Shown one piece after another: positions 23,270 through 33,472 of a DNA stretch of 64,000 nt. The position numbers were made by a program, and so were the translations under genes. The stretch's first letter is position 1, and every line of letters starts with the position of its first letter. The notes beneath the pieces are model-generated. The model saw only the letters and a list, made by a program, of their open reading frames with translations, ran no database searches and had not been told where the DNA came from. The DNA is from Cacajao melanocephalus (taxonomy: Eukaryota; Chordata; Mammalia; Primates; Pitheciidae), in the NCBI GenBank assembly GCA_963573385.1, contig CAUYLG010041310.1:1-64000 (forward strand), in the 5' to 3' direction.

Positions 23270-23790
23270 ACATTTTGAATGAGTTCTTAGAATAGATTCC
23301 AAACTCCTCCACAGCATGGTTTAGCCTCTGCTTATCTCTCTTACCACATTTCATGCCACCTTCTTCTTTGTTCTTATATTCCAGCTACACTGACCCCCTT
23401 TTTTTCTTCAGTTATACAAGGCAAGCTCATTGCTCCTCAGTTCCTTGACAAATGCTTTACCCTTGAGTCTTCCCTTTATAAGGCTGGCTCCTTCTCAGTT
23501 TGCAGGGATCAGTTCAAACCATATATCCTTCAGAGAGGCCTTCTCTATCTTACCTAAATTCTAAAATAATGCAGATCACTTGTATTTTCCCCTTGTAGAA
23601 CTACTCAAAAATATCTTAATAACTTGTTTTATTCATGTATTACCTGTTTACCCCAAACAGAATGTAACCTCCTTGAGTTCAGAGGACTCATCTGAATGGT
23701 TCACTGATGTGTCCCCAGAACCAAAAGCAAAGCCTGGCATATGTCATGCTCTCTACAAATGTTTTCTAAATGGCGGAATAAATGAAAAGA
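23270..23790 (+). mobile_element. L2 LINE, 3' end
   Basis: Ordered matches to the L2 3' region: ATTCCAAACTCCTCCACAGC, CAGCTACACTGACCCCC, CAAATGCTTTACCCTTGAG, GGCTGGCTCCTTCTC, CAGAGAGGCCTTCTCTATCT, GAATGTAACCTCCTTGAG, ATGTGTCCCCAGAACC and GCCTGGCATATGTCATGC with an AATGAA end. L2 predates the mammalian radiation. The 102-codon frame at 23580-23888 spans this and the next MIR and is not a gene. Confidence 0.8.
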
Positions 23791-23985
23791 TTGATCTGGA
23801 TTTATATTTCAGCTTCATCACTTTCTATAGGTCATGTGGTCTCAAGCAAGTAATTGAACTTCTATACCCCAGTTTTCTTCACCAGTGAAGTAAAAATACA
23901 ATAGCTACCCTAGAATGTTGTTTGGATAAAACAGGGTATTAACAAAAATGTTAGTTAATAATTTCTAGTATTCTAATTTGTACTA
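23791..23985 (+). mobile_element. MIR SINE remnant
   Basis: CTTCATCACTTTCTATAGGT, CAAGTAATTGAACTTCTATA, CCCAGTTTTCTTCACCAGTG and a GTTGTTTGGATAAAAC block match MIR order. It lies directly after the L2 3' end; L2 and MIR share similar 3' tails. Confidence 0.75.
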
Positions 23986-24814
23986 GTGATATTAAAGTTA
24001 AAATGAATTCCATAAAGCCATATATCTAAACTAATAAAAGTTGTCAAGATTATAAAATATTTCCCCAACCAACAAATGGAAAAGGAGAAACTCAATATTG
24101 CAAAGGCATATTCCTTTCCCTATTCCAAGTCACTATCAGGCTTCATTATTGGGATAGATAACTTCCCAAACACAGACTCTCTTCCATCCGGAAATTGCCA
24201 AGGTGAATTTCTTATGCCTACATTTTTCTCAAGGACATTGTGGGCAAAAAGTTCACTTGAACAGTTACTTTCAACCTGTTTTATTTCTTTATTTTTTTTT
24301 ATTGCTTCTTTCTTCCTTAATCAAATCTTACTATAATTGCCATACTTACTACCCTTCATATTTTAGTCTTTATAATGTTACTTTCTCAGTCTCTACTATT
24401 ACTAAGCAAATTAGATAAATCTGCATATTAAAATTCTTAATAATGTTCGGCCTGGTGCAATTGTGCTGCAATGTTGTACTTCTTACTACTGGATGTGCAG
24501 ATCTCAATTGAAATAGAAAGAACTTCATGTATCAAATGATTGTTTTGCCTTGTGCGTCTATTACTAGGAAAAATTATAAAGAGAAAGTCAGGAACAAGTC
24601 TTTTTCTCTTTTCATTAAACACACACACACACAGCTTTGGATAAATTGTAATAATGCCAACTCAAGTCAAATTCTTACTAAACACAAGTATTTTAAAACA
24701 CCTTTTAAGAAGTTGGCTGTTGTTTTAGGCTCTCCTTATATTGATTCCATTAAAATATAAATTCTTAGAAACCATCTATCAATAACATCAATATTAAGTC
24801 TGCCTCAAAGGAAT
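23986..24814. other. No gene; (AC)8 microsatellite at 24618-24633
   Basis: Apart from a short AC run nothing is recognised. Overlapping frames at 24076-24418 lack family resemblance. Confidence 0.5.
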
Positions 24815-25030
24815 CAAAATACTTGGACACGAGGCTTAGCTCAATTTATTTACAAGTTGTGAAATGTTGAGTAGGTTACTCACTCACCCTGAGCCACAGA
24901 TTCCTTACAAATAAGATTCATAACTCATTTTAACTACTTCAAGGGACTAGCCTGTAAAAATTTGATGCAAATTACAAAACACTATACAGTTGTAAATTAT
25001 TTTTGTTTCTATTTTCGCTATCATCACTGT
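24815..25030 (+). mobile_element. MIR SINE remnant
   Basis: TGAGTAGGTTACTCACTCAC followed by CTGAGCCACAGATTCCTTAC (consensus 'aacctctctgagcctcagtttcctc') and a diverged tail fit MIR. Confidence 0.6.
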
Positions 25031-25094
25031 TAATAAAGCCATGGGACTAACATAATATCTTAACTAGCTCTGTTTCTTGAAGATACATAAAAAT

Positions 25095-25555
25095 TAACGA
25101 AGCTGAGCCTAGAGAACATTACACTAAGTGAAATAAGCCAGGCTCAGAGTGACAAATACCATATGATCTCATTTATAAATGGAATTTTAAAAAGCCAAAC
25201 TCATTAAAGTAGAGGGTAGAGTAGAGGTATCTAGAAAGTTGATGAGCAGTGTATAGATGGGGAATGGGAGGCATTGATCAAAGGGTACAGTTTCAGTTAG
25301 AAAGGAGGAATAAATTCTGGCGATCTACTGCACAGCATGGTAACTACAGTCAATAATAATATAGTGTATATTTCAAAATAGCTAAAAGATTTTAAATATT
25401 GTCATCACAGAGAAATAAATATTTAAGGCAATAGATATACTATTTGAGGTTAATTAAATTGATTTGATCTTTTCACAATGTATACATGCACCAAAAGATC
25501 ACATTTTATCACATAAATATATATTATTATTGGTGAATTAGAAATAAAATAAAAC
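25095..25555 (+). mobile_element. L1MA/MB LINE 3' end
   Basis: AACATTACACTAAGTGAAATAAGCC and ATACCATATGATCTCATTTA are late ORF2 and 3' UTR landmarks of older L1, followed by CAGCATGGTAACTACAGT, CACAATGTATACATGCACC and an A/T-rich end GAAATAAAATAAAAC. Strongly 5'-truncated; about the last 450 bases of the element. Confidence 0.8.
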
Positions 25556-25569
25556 ATTACAAAGTAAAG

Positions 25570-25765
25570 GGGCTGGGTATGGTGGTTCACACCTGTAATT
25601 CCAGGACTTTGGGAGACCGAGGTGGGAGAATTTTGAGATCAGGCTGGCCAACATGCTGTAAAACCATCTCTACTAAAAGTACAAAAATTAGCTGGGTGTG
25701 GTGGAGTGGGCCTGTAAACCCAGCTACTAGGGAGGCTGAGGTAGTTGAATCTACTCAAGTAAATA
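25570..25765 (+). mobile_element. Alu SINE, 3'-truncated
   Basis: GGCTGGGTATGGTGGTTCAC through GGGAGGCTGAGGTAGTTGAAT, then the right arm stops and non-Alu sequence follows. The body is diverged, with a deletion in the left arm. The normal right-arm end and A-tail are absent, so the 3' end was lost after insertion. A short match (CAAAGTAAA versus CAAGTAAA) around it is too weak to call a TSD. Confidence 0.85.
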
Positions 25766-27356
25766 AGTAGAAGACAGCAAAGCTAAGTTTTTAATATTCA
25801 AAATGAAACTCTAATTCTATTAAATCAAATATGTTTCTGAGAATTTATAAATGAATTCTCATGAATGTGTGAGCAAGAGCTTCAGAAAAAAATCTTCAAT
25901 TCATGTCCTCATGGAAATAGTCACATATAAATCTTAAGAAAAGTTGCCTCTATTTATCCCACCTACCAACCCTCATTCAAGCAATTAATGAGGAAATATC
26001 TACTTGGAAGAGTTCCTTACCATTTGGCCTATCGTCTCCTAAATTCAATAGTATTCTTTGTGTTATCATGAATAGTTATAGCATTCTTTAGACTTAATTA
26101 AAAGTTTAATTACAATTAAGATTCACTTGTTAGCAAATTATTGATAGCTGCTAATAAAAGACAAATGCTTAAATGCAAATTATATCTAAAAGTAAAAGAC
26201 ACTGCAAAACATATCTGCTTTTCATGTGGTTAATCTCAGTTTTATAAAGGTTTTGGACAGGAGTTCCATTGTACTATGAGTATTGATAAATTGTAGATTT
26301 CATCTGCTACAAAACTCTTAATTAGAAATAGAACATTAAAACACAGTTAACCTAAGCTATTTTGTACAAAAAAAAAATCAAATAGGAGTTTCCATTTGTA
26401 AATGAATACATGTCTGTTTATGTTGACATCTTCATGTTTCATGTCCAGTCAGAAGCAGCTTGGAACTTACTCTACCCAAATATCCACGCAGTAGGCAATG
26501 AGTTTAGTCAGTAGTTGAATGTAGATATAACAGAAAAAATATCAAAAAGTTATTTCCTGTCTGCTAGGCAAATATCTGGGACTTTCACAGCAGAAAATCC
26601 TATTTAGAATTTCTTATTAAGAAAGAAGCCCTAAACAACAATACCCTGGAAGAAGTAGTATAGTGGCTTTAACTCAAATAGCATTATCAGTTAATACTAC
26701 CGGCCCCTTCCTTGAGAATAAGATGGGTTAGGTGACTTTGAGAAGAAAATAGGGATATGGGAGACAGAAGGGGAAAAAGCCCTGGAGATAGAATTGAATT
26801 GGAGAAGGAACATTGTGACATCATCTAATTTATCTTTTTTAAAAAATTTTCTGGATCCAGTCTTGCTTGTGCCTCTTCTTTCTTAAATTTCCCTGGAAAA
26901 TTACTTTTATGGAGAACTCAAATTTATGCAGAATGCTTACAGAATGTAGTAGGTAACTCTGCTCCTCAAGAATCAAAGAAATAACCTGGTTATTACAGGA
27001 TTTATGAGCTAAACTGTGAGGACAGAATGCTGACTGAAATATTAGGCTAATAGACGATGTTTCTTTATGAAGAATTTTGAAGAAAGCAAAACTTGTCCAA
27101 CCAATTAAGTATTGCCTTTTTAAAGCCTTCTAAAGGGGAAGCTCTGCCACTGTTTTTGATATTGTTTTAAATGACCTAAGACTATAGGACATTCTCTAGA
27201 ATATTCTCTTCACATGTTACTTTTTCATCAAGTTTATTAGAAAATTCTAATTCCTCTCTGTATCCACTTCTGATTTTCTTATTTGGATAAGATGTTTATG
27301 CTCAATATCAAATGAAATGAATATATATTTAGACAGTAGCATCAATATGTCACTGT
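25766..27356. other. No recognisable feature
   Basis: About 1.6 kb of AT-rich DNA without visible repeat family or coding sequence. Confidence 0.5.
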
Positions 27357-27482
27357 GGTAAGCAGATTTTAAGATAGTCCTCAAGTTTTCCATCCATTGT
27401 GCATATACACCTTATACAATCTGCTTCCCTTGGGGGCAAGCAGAACTTGTAAATATGATGGTATAACATTTCTATGATTAGG

Positions 27483-27870
27483 TTACTAGAATCCTTTAAT
27501 AAGGATACCAAAACAAAACACCACAGATAGAGTGATTAAACACAAACATTTACTTTCTCATGGTTCCAGAAGGTAGAAGTCAGATCAAGTTGTTGACAGG
27601 TTTGGCTTTGTTTCTGAGGCTTCTTTCCTGCCTTGCAGATGGCCACCTTCCCTCACTTAGTCATTTCTTTGTCTATGTGTGGTAGGGGTTTTAATCTACC
27701 ATTTTTAAAAGAACATCAATCATGTTGAATTAGGGCCCATTCATATGACCTCATTTTACCTTAATTGCCTCTTTAAATGCCTTGTCTCCAAATACAGTCA
27801 CATTCTGAGGCGCTTGGGGTTAGGAAATCAACATATGAATTTTGAGGTAACACAGTACAGCCCATAACAG
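27483..27870 (-). mobile_element. MLT1A/B-type LTR inserted in older LTR
   Basis: Reverse-oriented MLT1 landmarks: TTACTTTCTCATGGTTCCAG, GAAGTCAGATCAAGTTGTTG, CAGATGGCCACCTTCCCTCA, GAATTAGGGCCCATTCATAT, ATACAGTCACATTCTGAGGC and AACATATGAATTTTGAGGTA. Borders are approximate to about 10 bases. Solo LTR without internal sequence. Confidence 0.72.
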
Positions 27871-27920
27871 TTAATATCCAGTTGATATGAGTTTGACACA
27901 AAGTAGATTATCTAGATGAG

Positions 27921-28096
27921 CCCAGGCCTCATGGCTCATGCTTGTAATCCCAGAACTTTGGAAGGCCAAGATGGAAGGATTGCTTGAGGCCAGCAGGAAT
28001 TTGAGATGAGCCTGGGTACCATAAGAAGACCCCATTTCTGAAAACAACAAAACAAAACAAAACAAAACAAAAAAACAGAAAAACAACAAAAAAAAC
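27921..28096 (+). mobile_element. Free left Alu monomer (FLAM) with 17-bp TSD
   Basis: The element has only one Alu arm: CTCATGGCTCATGCTTGTAA, AGGATTGCTTGAGGCCAGCA, GAGCCTGGGTACC, then CCCCATTTCTGAAAAC and a (CAAAA)n-rich tail. No right arm exists. It is bounded by TAGATTATCTAGATGAG (27904-27920) and TAGATTATCTAGATAAG (28097-28113), 16 of 17 identical, so the monomer inserted as such and is not a broken dimer. FLAMs are the fossil precursors of dimeric Alu. Confidence 0.9.
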
Positions 28097-28549
28097 TAGA
28101 TTATCTAGATAAGCCCTTAAAAGGGACTTGTTTGTTCCAGAAGTCAAAGAGGACAAAAGTACGAGAGAGCCTGGGGGGAACTATATGACAGGTACCTGGG
28201 AAATGTCTCTAGGACCTGAACCCTGAACACAGGCCCAACCAACAGCCAGCAAGCAATAGGGGCCTCAGGTTTCAACCACCAGTACATATTTGCCTACTTG
28301 AGCCTTGAAACATATATAGCCAACCAATACTTTTGACCCAATCTTGTACAACCTGGAACAGACACTCCAGCTAAAATGTACGAGACTTCTGGTCCACAAA
28401 AACTATGAGATCACAAATTTTTGTTTTAAGCCACTAAGTTTGTGGCAACTTGATACACATCAATGAAAAATGAGTATACCTACCATTGATATACTGCCGT
28501 ATATTGTATTTGTGCACTACTTTTCTGATTCCAAGACTCTAGTGAAATG

Positions 28550-28730
28550 TTTTTGAGTATGGGTTCTAAAGCAAGACTGCCTAGATTCAAATCCTGGCTC
28601 AACTCTTTGAGCTTTGTGACATTGTGTATGTTACTCAACCCAACTCTTGTGCCTCAGTTTTCACATGTATAAATGGAGAATAAAGTCATATCCCACGGTG
28701 GTGTTGTAATTATTAAGAGCATTGATATAT
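28550..28730 (+). mobile_element. MIR SINE remnant
   Basis: One of the clearest MIRs here: GCAAGACTGCCTAGATTCAA, ATCCTGGCTCAACTCTTTGA, TATGTTACTCAACCCAACTC, GTGCCTCAGTTTTCACATG, TATAAATGGAGAATAAAGTC and GTGGTGTTGTAATTATTAAG follow consensus order including the conserved core. Confidence 0.85.
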
Positions 28731-28805
28731 AAATACCAATCTGAAGAATATTGTCTTGCATTTTGTAGACACATTTTTTATATTACTGTATGTACTGTAC
28801 TGTAA

Positions 28806-30028
28806 TGGGCTAATAAATAAAACTCCCATCTCCCAGGGAAAGAACACCTGGGGGACAGGGCAGCTGTGGGCACAGCTTCAGCAGACTTAAACATTCCTGC
28901 CTTCCACTTCTGAAGAGAACAACAGATCTCCTAGTACAGTGCTCAAGCTCCGCAAAGGGACAGATTGCCTCTTCAACATGGTCCCTGACCCGTCACTCCT
29001 GACTGGGAGAAACCTCCCATCAGGGATGGACAAATACCGCATATAGGAGAGCTCTGGCTGGCATCTGGCACGTGCCCCTCTGGGACGAAGCCTAGGCAAA
29101 ACCATTCAGGACTTAGGCATAGGCAAGGACTTCATGACTAAAATACCAAAAGCATTGGCAACAAAAGCCAGAATAGACAAATGGGATCTAATTAAACTCC
29201 AGAGCTTCTGCACAGCAAAAGAAACAATCATTAGAGTGAAACTGCAACCAACAGAATGGGAAAAAATGCTCCTCATCACTGGTCATTAGAGAGATTAGAG
29301 AAATGCACATCAAAACCACATTGAGATACCATCTCACACCAGTTAGAATGGCAATCATTAAAAGTCAAGAAAGAACAGATGCTGGAGAGGATGTGGAGAA
29401 ATAGGAAAGCTCTTACAATGTTGGTGGGATTGTACATTAGTTCATCCATTGTGGAAGACAGTGTGGCAGTTCCTCAAGGATCTAGAACCGGAAATACCAT
29501 TTTACCCAGTAATCCCATTACTGGGTATGACCCAAAGCATTATAAATTATCCTACTATAAAGACACATGCACATGTATGTTTACTGCAGCACTATTCACA
29601 ATAGCAAAGACTTGGAACCAACTCAAATCCCCATCAATGATAGACTAGATAAAGAAAGTGTGGCACATATACACCATGGAATACTAAGCAGCCGTAAAAA
29701 AGGATGAGTTCATGTTCTTGGCAGGGACATGGATGAAGCTGGAAACCATCATTCTCAGCAAACTAACACAGGAACAGAAAACCAAACACCATGTGTTCTC
29801 ACTCATAAGTGAGAGTTAAACAATGAGAAAACATGGACACATGAAGGAGAACATCACACACTGGGGCTTGTCGGAGGGTGGGGGCTAGAGGAGGGATAGC
29901 ATTAGGAGAAATACGTAATGTAGATGATGGGTTTATGAGTGCCGCAAACCACCATGGCATGTGTATACTATGAAACAAACCTGCATGTTCTGCTATGTAT
30001 CCCAGAACTTAAAGTATTAAAAAAAAAA
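28806..30028 (+). mobile_element. L1PA-type LINE with 5' UTR joined to ORF2, second deletion
   Basis: 28806-29092 matches the middle-late L1 5' UTR of older L1PA types (CTTCAGCAGACTTAAACATT, AGAGCTCTGGCTGGCATCTG, GTGCCCCTCTGGGACGAAGC). At 29092 it changes directly to late ORF2 (CTAGGCAAAACCATTCAGGA). At about 29263 a second smaller deletion joins AGAATGGGAAAAAATG to CTCCTCATCACTGGTC. The rest runs through the ORF2 end (stop region near 29820), 3' UTR (GGGGCTTGTCGGAGGGTGGG, CATGGCATGTGTATACTATG) and an A-tail at about 30019-30028. The 5' edge is truncated inside the 5' UTR. No convincing TSD was found. Confidence 0.85.
29379..29648 (+). pseudogene. L1 ORF2 C-terminal remnant
   Basis: An 89-codon open frame whose second half, YKDTCTCMFTAALFTIAKTW, is the Cys-containing C-terminus of ORF2p; the first half is read out of the ORF2 frame. 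It ends before the natural ORF2 stop. Not functional. Confidence 0.7.
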
Positions 30029-30875
30029 TCGTCAAAACAACAACAACAAAAATCCAGGATGAAACATTTATAGCATTTTACTACCTTAAAATCCTTTTAT
30101 TCTGATATGATAAATATCAATTTTAAAATTACCAAATTTTTGTTTAAGTGGAAAATTGTGTTCAGAGTCCTAGGAGTGAAAAGTCTATCGTTTTAAATGT
30201 CACCTAATAACTTTAAGTAACAAAAACCCATAAAGAGGCCAGTGTTATGATATGATATATAAAAGTTATGGCACATGTTCTAATAAATATGGTATTAGGC
30301 CTTGTACTTGTATCATCATGTTCATCCCTGTCTTTCACAGTGTTTTCTTACACTTTTCTCCCTTACTTGTTATTTATTATTTTTTACTCCAAGTAGTACC
30401 CAAAGAATTGCTTAGCTACACCAAGATCATCGATAAAAAGGTACCTGTTTACTGCAAGAATACAATTAACTTCAAACTAGATATAGTGACTATATTCTGT
30501 CGTTTCATGTAGTTCCAATGTAGTTCAATTGGCATTGAAGATTCCACATGAAATTGGTTTCAAGGAAAAATACTGTGTATTATTCAAGTCATAAATGTTA
30601 TATGTTTAAAATAAAGAATACCTCATGATGAATAAGGTTAAAATTAGAGGTAACCTCAAGAGAACATATATATGCAGTCATATTTTAATAGAGACTGGGA
30701 GATGCACAGGTATTGGCTGGAATTGCCAGGCATAGGCAAGATCAGTATGAAGACACTCAGCAAAGAAGGTCCCAAAGCAGCAAACCTTGAGTCCTTAGGA
30801 CCCACTGATGTCTAGGGTTGTCACGGAGGACCAAGACAATGAGCCTGTAGGACACTAATTTCCTGTTTACCCAAA
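30029..30875. other. Mostly unrecognised; possible 5' part of KRAB pseudogene near its end
   Basis: Up to about 30690 nothing is recognised. 30700-30875 is less AT-rich and ends in a pyrimidine-rich run followed by CCAAAG just before the KRAB-like frame. It could be 5' UTR of a processed copy or intron/flank; the sequence alone does not decide. Confidence 0.4.
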
Positions 30876-31100
30876 GTGAACTTCGAAGATGTGACTGTGA
30901 ACCTCACTCAGGAGAATGAGACAATCCAGGACAGAGACATGAAGCTGAAGAAACTCAGGGATCTGATATCTTTGGAACGAACCCCCAAAATCTTGAGTAT
31001 TATTCAATAAGCCAGGCCTCAGATTACAAGCCAGACATGATATTCAAGTTAAAGTAAGAAGAAGAACTGTGGGGAGAAAGAGGAAATTAATCTGGGTTCT
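30876..31100 (+). pseudogene. KRAB zinc-finger protein pseudogene (KRAB A and B boxes)
   Basis: From 30876 one frame reads VNFEDVTVNLTQE, the hallmark start of the KRAB A box of C2H2 zinc-finger repressors, and continues to RDMKLKKLRDLISLE (consensus 'YRDVMLENFRNLISLE'). The Glu-Trp and Leu-Asp centre is degraded and about a dozen residues are lost. Some 45 bases later, in another frame from 31022, DYKPDMIFKL, a stop, and EEELWGE match the KRAB B box (consensus 'KPDVIFKLEQGEELW'). In intact genes the A and B boxes lie on separate exons, so their closeness suggests a processed (retro-) copy. The frameshift and stop make it dead. I saw no zinc-finger array downstream. Confidence 0.65.
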
Positions 31101-31170
31101 AGAAATTATGTATCAGGAACTTCCCCCCATGAAAGAAAGAAAGAAATGACTGCTTATAATTTATTATGAG
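31088..31170 (+). repeat. Local direct duplication, copy 1
   Basis: ATTAATCTGGGTTCTAGAAATTATG-type sequence and, further on, GCTTATAATTTATTATGAG recur at 31827-31890 with a shorter middle. Copy 1 begins immediately downstream of the KRAB B-box remnant, so a piece of the pseudogene or its flank was copied about 740 bases away. Confidence 0.75.
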
Positions 31171-31176
31171 TGGGGT

Positions 31177-31210
31177 CTGTGGAAAGGAGGAATTTAAGAA
31201 AGAGAATGTC
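31177..31210 (+). repeat. Direct repeat of 31464-31497
   Basis: TCTGTGGAAAGGAGGAATTT plus AAGAAAGAGAATG occurs here and as AAGAAAAAGAATG at 31464-31497, with about 290 bases between starts. The 106-codon frame 31166-31486 lies between the two copies. I do not recognise that frame; as it follows a KRAB remnant it might be decayed spacer coding sequence of the zinc-finger gene, which is unproven. Confidence 0.8.
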
Positions 31211-31529
31211 ATTTCCCATAACAGCTACCCAGCTTTTGCAACTAGTGTTGAAAGGAGAGAGCCATCTTCAAAGCAGAGCAATTTTTATAAATCCCTCTTT
31301 CTAAGTGAAAATAGTCAAGATTGGCAAGAGATGAACCCTTGTCATTGTCATGCAAAGTTACCCAAGGGTTGTAGGGATCAGTCAGAGAGGCACTGGGAAT
31401 TTAAGGGAAAGATGTTTGAAGGAAGTGCTATTTATCCAAATGAAAGCATTATCTCACACTTAAATCTGTGGAAAGGAGGAATTTAAGAAAAAGAATGGTA
31501 TGATTTCCAGTCTTCCTGTATCCCATATA

Positions 31530-31680
31530 CAGCAGACATTGGAGACTCACAGGGGTGAGAAAGTAGGCTGGTGGGGGTGGGGAATGAGAAATTACTTAAT
31601 GAATACAATGCACATTATTTGGGTAATGATTATACCAAAAGCGCAGACCTCACCACTATGCAAGAGATACAGGCCTATTA
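31530..31680 (+). mobile_element. L1 3' UTR fragment (L1PB/MA type)
   Basis: ACATTGGAGACTCACAGGGG, GAATGAGAAATTACTTAATG, ACAATGCACATTATTTGGGT and CAGACCTCACCACTATGCAA match the L1 3' UTR of older primate L1 in order. Only about 150 bases remain and no A-tail is visible. Confidence 0.72.
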
Positions 31681-31826
31681 TTTTATAACTGATATCATTG
31701 ACAAGAGATACTCATTTTACTGGAGTCATATGTCAATATACTCTGAATCTCTGAGAAATCTTAACAAATATTTTCAATAAGTTTAAAGAAAAATCAAACA
31801 TTTTTTCCCACCTGACTATGATAAGA

Positions 31827-31890
31827 TAATTAATCTGGGTTCTATGCATTATGAAAGAAAACGAATGAGTGTTTATAATTTATTATGGAT
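31827..31890 (+). repeat. Local direct duplication, copy 2
   Basis: Second copy of 31088-31170: ATTAATCTGGGTTCTATGCA, GAAAGAAAACGAATGAGTGT and TTATAATTTATTATGGA. The middle is about 20 bases shorter than in copy 1. Confidence 0.75.
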
Positions 31891-32475
31891 TACCATAAAG
31901 CCCTAAAATATATCTACTACAAAAGTTGAAAAAAAAACTCTAAAGAACAAAAGATGGTTTTAGGAACAACACTTTGTAGAAATGGCTATTTTTCAAAAAG
32001 AAATAGACTTCTAACCAATCTTTGTGCTATCAAGTTAAGTGTTATTTCCTTGATCTCAGGAATGTTTCAATGAAATATTCATCAAAAAATAACAAAAGCA
32101 GAGATAAAATAGAATAGATAATCTGAAACAAAGCTAATAAAAGGAGGAAAATTGAAATTATAAGTCAGAGCAACAAGAATCAAATAATTGGAAGTTGGCA
32201 ATTGAGATATGAAACACTGGAAAAGAAAGGTAAGTTAACATATTTTCTGACATACTACAAAGGGCAACATTCAAAGCAGACACAAGGAGTATTTTAATCA
32301 ATCATTTGAAGATGAGCTTATAAATAAGAAAAGCAAGATCAAAAGAAACCCAAAAAGGTACTAACAAAATTTATGCAAAACTGGCTTTCAATATACACTT
32401 AAAATTCCACTAACTTTCTTCAATTCTGAAAAGATGTTTAAAGTACATATTTCTTCCAATACTGTATTTTTAAGT
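31891..32475. other. No recognisable feature
   Basis: AT-rich DNA without recognised repeats. Confidence 0.5.
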
Positions 32476-32479
32476 ACAT

Positions 32480-32560
32480 ATTTTTCCACTATAAAACACC
32501 TGGAATAGTAGCTGCATCTAGTGGGTACTCAATAAATATTTGACTGAAGAATGAATTTAG
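32480..32560 (+). mobile_element. L2/MIR-type 3' tail fragment
   Basis: GGGTACTCAATAAATATTTG followed by ACTGAAGAATGAATTTAG matches the shared L2/MIR 3' end ('gtgctcaataaatatttgttgaatgaatga'), preceded by CCTGGAATAGTAGCTGCAT. Confidence 0.65.
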
Positions 32561-32914
32561 ATGATCATTATACTTTACACATATATTCATTCAAGCAACA
32601 ACTACCTGAGATATTTTCCTAACATCATTCTACTCATGCTGCCACAATCTGAATAATTATGTTCTTCGCATATCCATCAGCTCCAAAAAGGGTTGGTGTG
32701 TAGACTAGTAGAAGCATTACTTTATAATGTCTTTGATAAATTATTTAATGTATGTCTAAATCACAATAGTATATGGTATTGATAAAAAGGTTTATTTTAC
32801 TCTGTAGTTTTTAGAATATACCCTAATTAGAGAAGCCTAAAAATCTTGAACAATCTTTGTTCTTTATACACAGAGATATTGCTGCTCAGTAGATGCTACA
32901 TGAACAAGCCAAAT

Positions 32915-33050
32915 AAAGTGTCTGAGGAGTTCTGTCATTGGCTTTCTGTGTAATCCCAGGTGACTTACTTAAACTGTCTCTGTTCCTCATTGGCTGATCA
33001 GCAAAATTAAGATTAATTAGGCTGTCCTAATTTGAGGTTATTTTGATACA
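32915..33050 (+). mobile_element. MIR SINE remnant
   Basis: GTAATCCCAGGTGACTTACTTAAA, CTGTCTCTGTTCCTCATTGG and AGCAAAATTAAGATTAATTAG follow MIR order in degenerate form. Confidence 0.5.
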
Positions 33051-33458
33051 GATGATGACCAAATACTTTTTCAAGATGAAGATTGAATACAATGCTGTGG
33101 TTTTTCAATTCCTAATTTCATCTTAATTTAAATTAGGTCTAGTTTGCCATATGCAAAGATGGGCATGAATTTCAAATGACTTTTAATGATTGTGTTGTGG
33201 GAAAACTTGAAAAAAGCAGCCCTGTTTTTCACATGATGAGAAAGTATGGGAGGGACATCAATATTTATATGTGTATAAAACTCTTGGAAATATTTTAGTA
33301 ATAAGCAAAGACTTCTGTTTTGCAACTAAACAATGCAACACCTACAGAATGAAGTTACCACGGAATTAATCTTTGTATCCATGGCAAAATCAGAGGTTCC
33401 TATCCCTGATCTTTGATCACAGACTTACTTTACTATGTGACTGAAGACAAGAAAAGAA
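33051..33458. other. No recognisable feature
   Basis: AT-rich sequence before the minus-strand Alu TSD. Nothing recognised. Confidence 0.5.
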
Positions 33459-33472
33459 ATAAACCTCAATTT

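Larger units (their letters stand above)
27357..28480 (+). mobile_element. Old MaLR-like LTR carrying two later insertions
   Basis: Pieces 27357-27482, 27871-27920 and 28114-28480 read as one LTR. It begins GCAGATTTTAAGATAGTCCT, has CTATGATTAGGTTAC, resumes with TATCCAGTTGATATGAGTTT, then AAGCCCTTAAAAGGGACTTG, ACAGCCAGCAAGCAATAGGG, and ends TTGTTTTAAGCCACTAAGTT with TTGTGGCAACTTGATACA. The end is typical of MLT1-class LTRs; the exact subfamily is uncertain. The two gaps are filled by a minus-strand MLT1 LTR and a free left Alu monomer. Confidence 0.7.

Noticed and set aside
28887..29105. Arg-rich minus frame [20 protein letters not shown]
   Set aside because: It is the antisense of L1 5' UTR.
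31500..31688. Possible zinc-finger linker (THRGEK) after the KRAB relic
   Set aside because: HRGEK resembles the HTGEKP linker, but the nucleotide text matches an L1 3' UTR block (GGAGACTCACAGGGGTGAG), and no Cys2 spacing precedes it. I prefer the L1 explanation.
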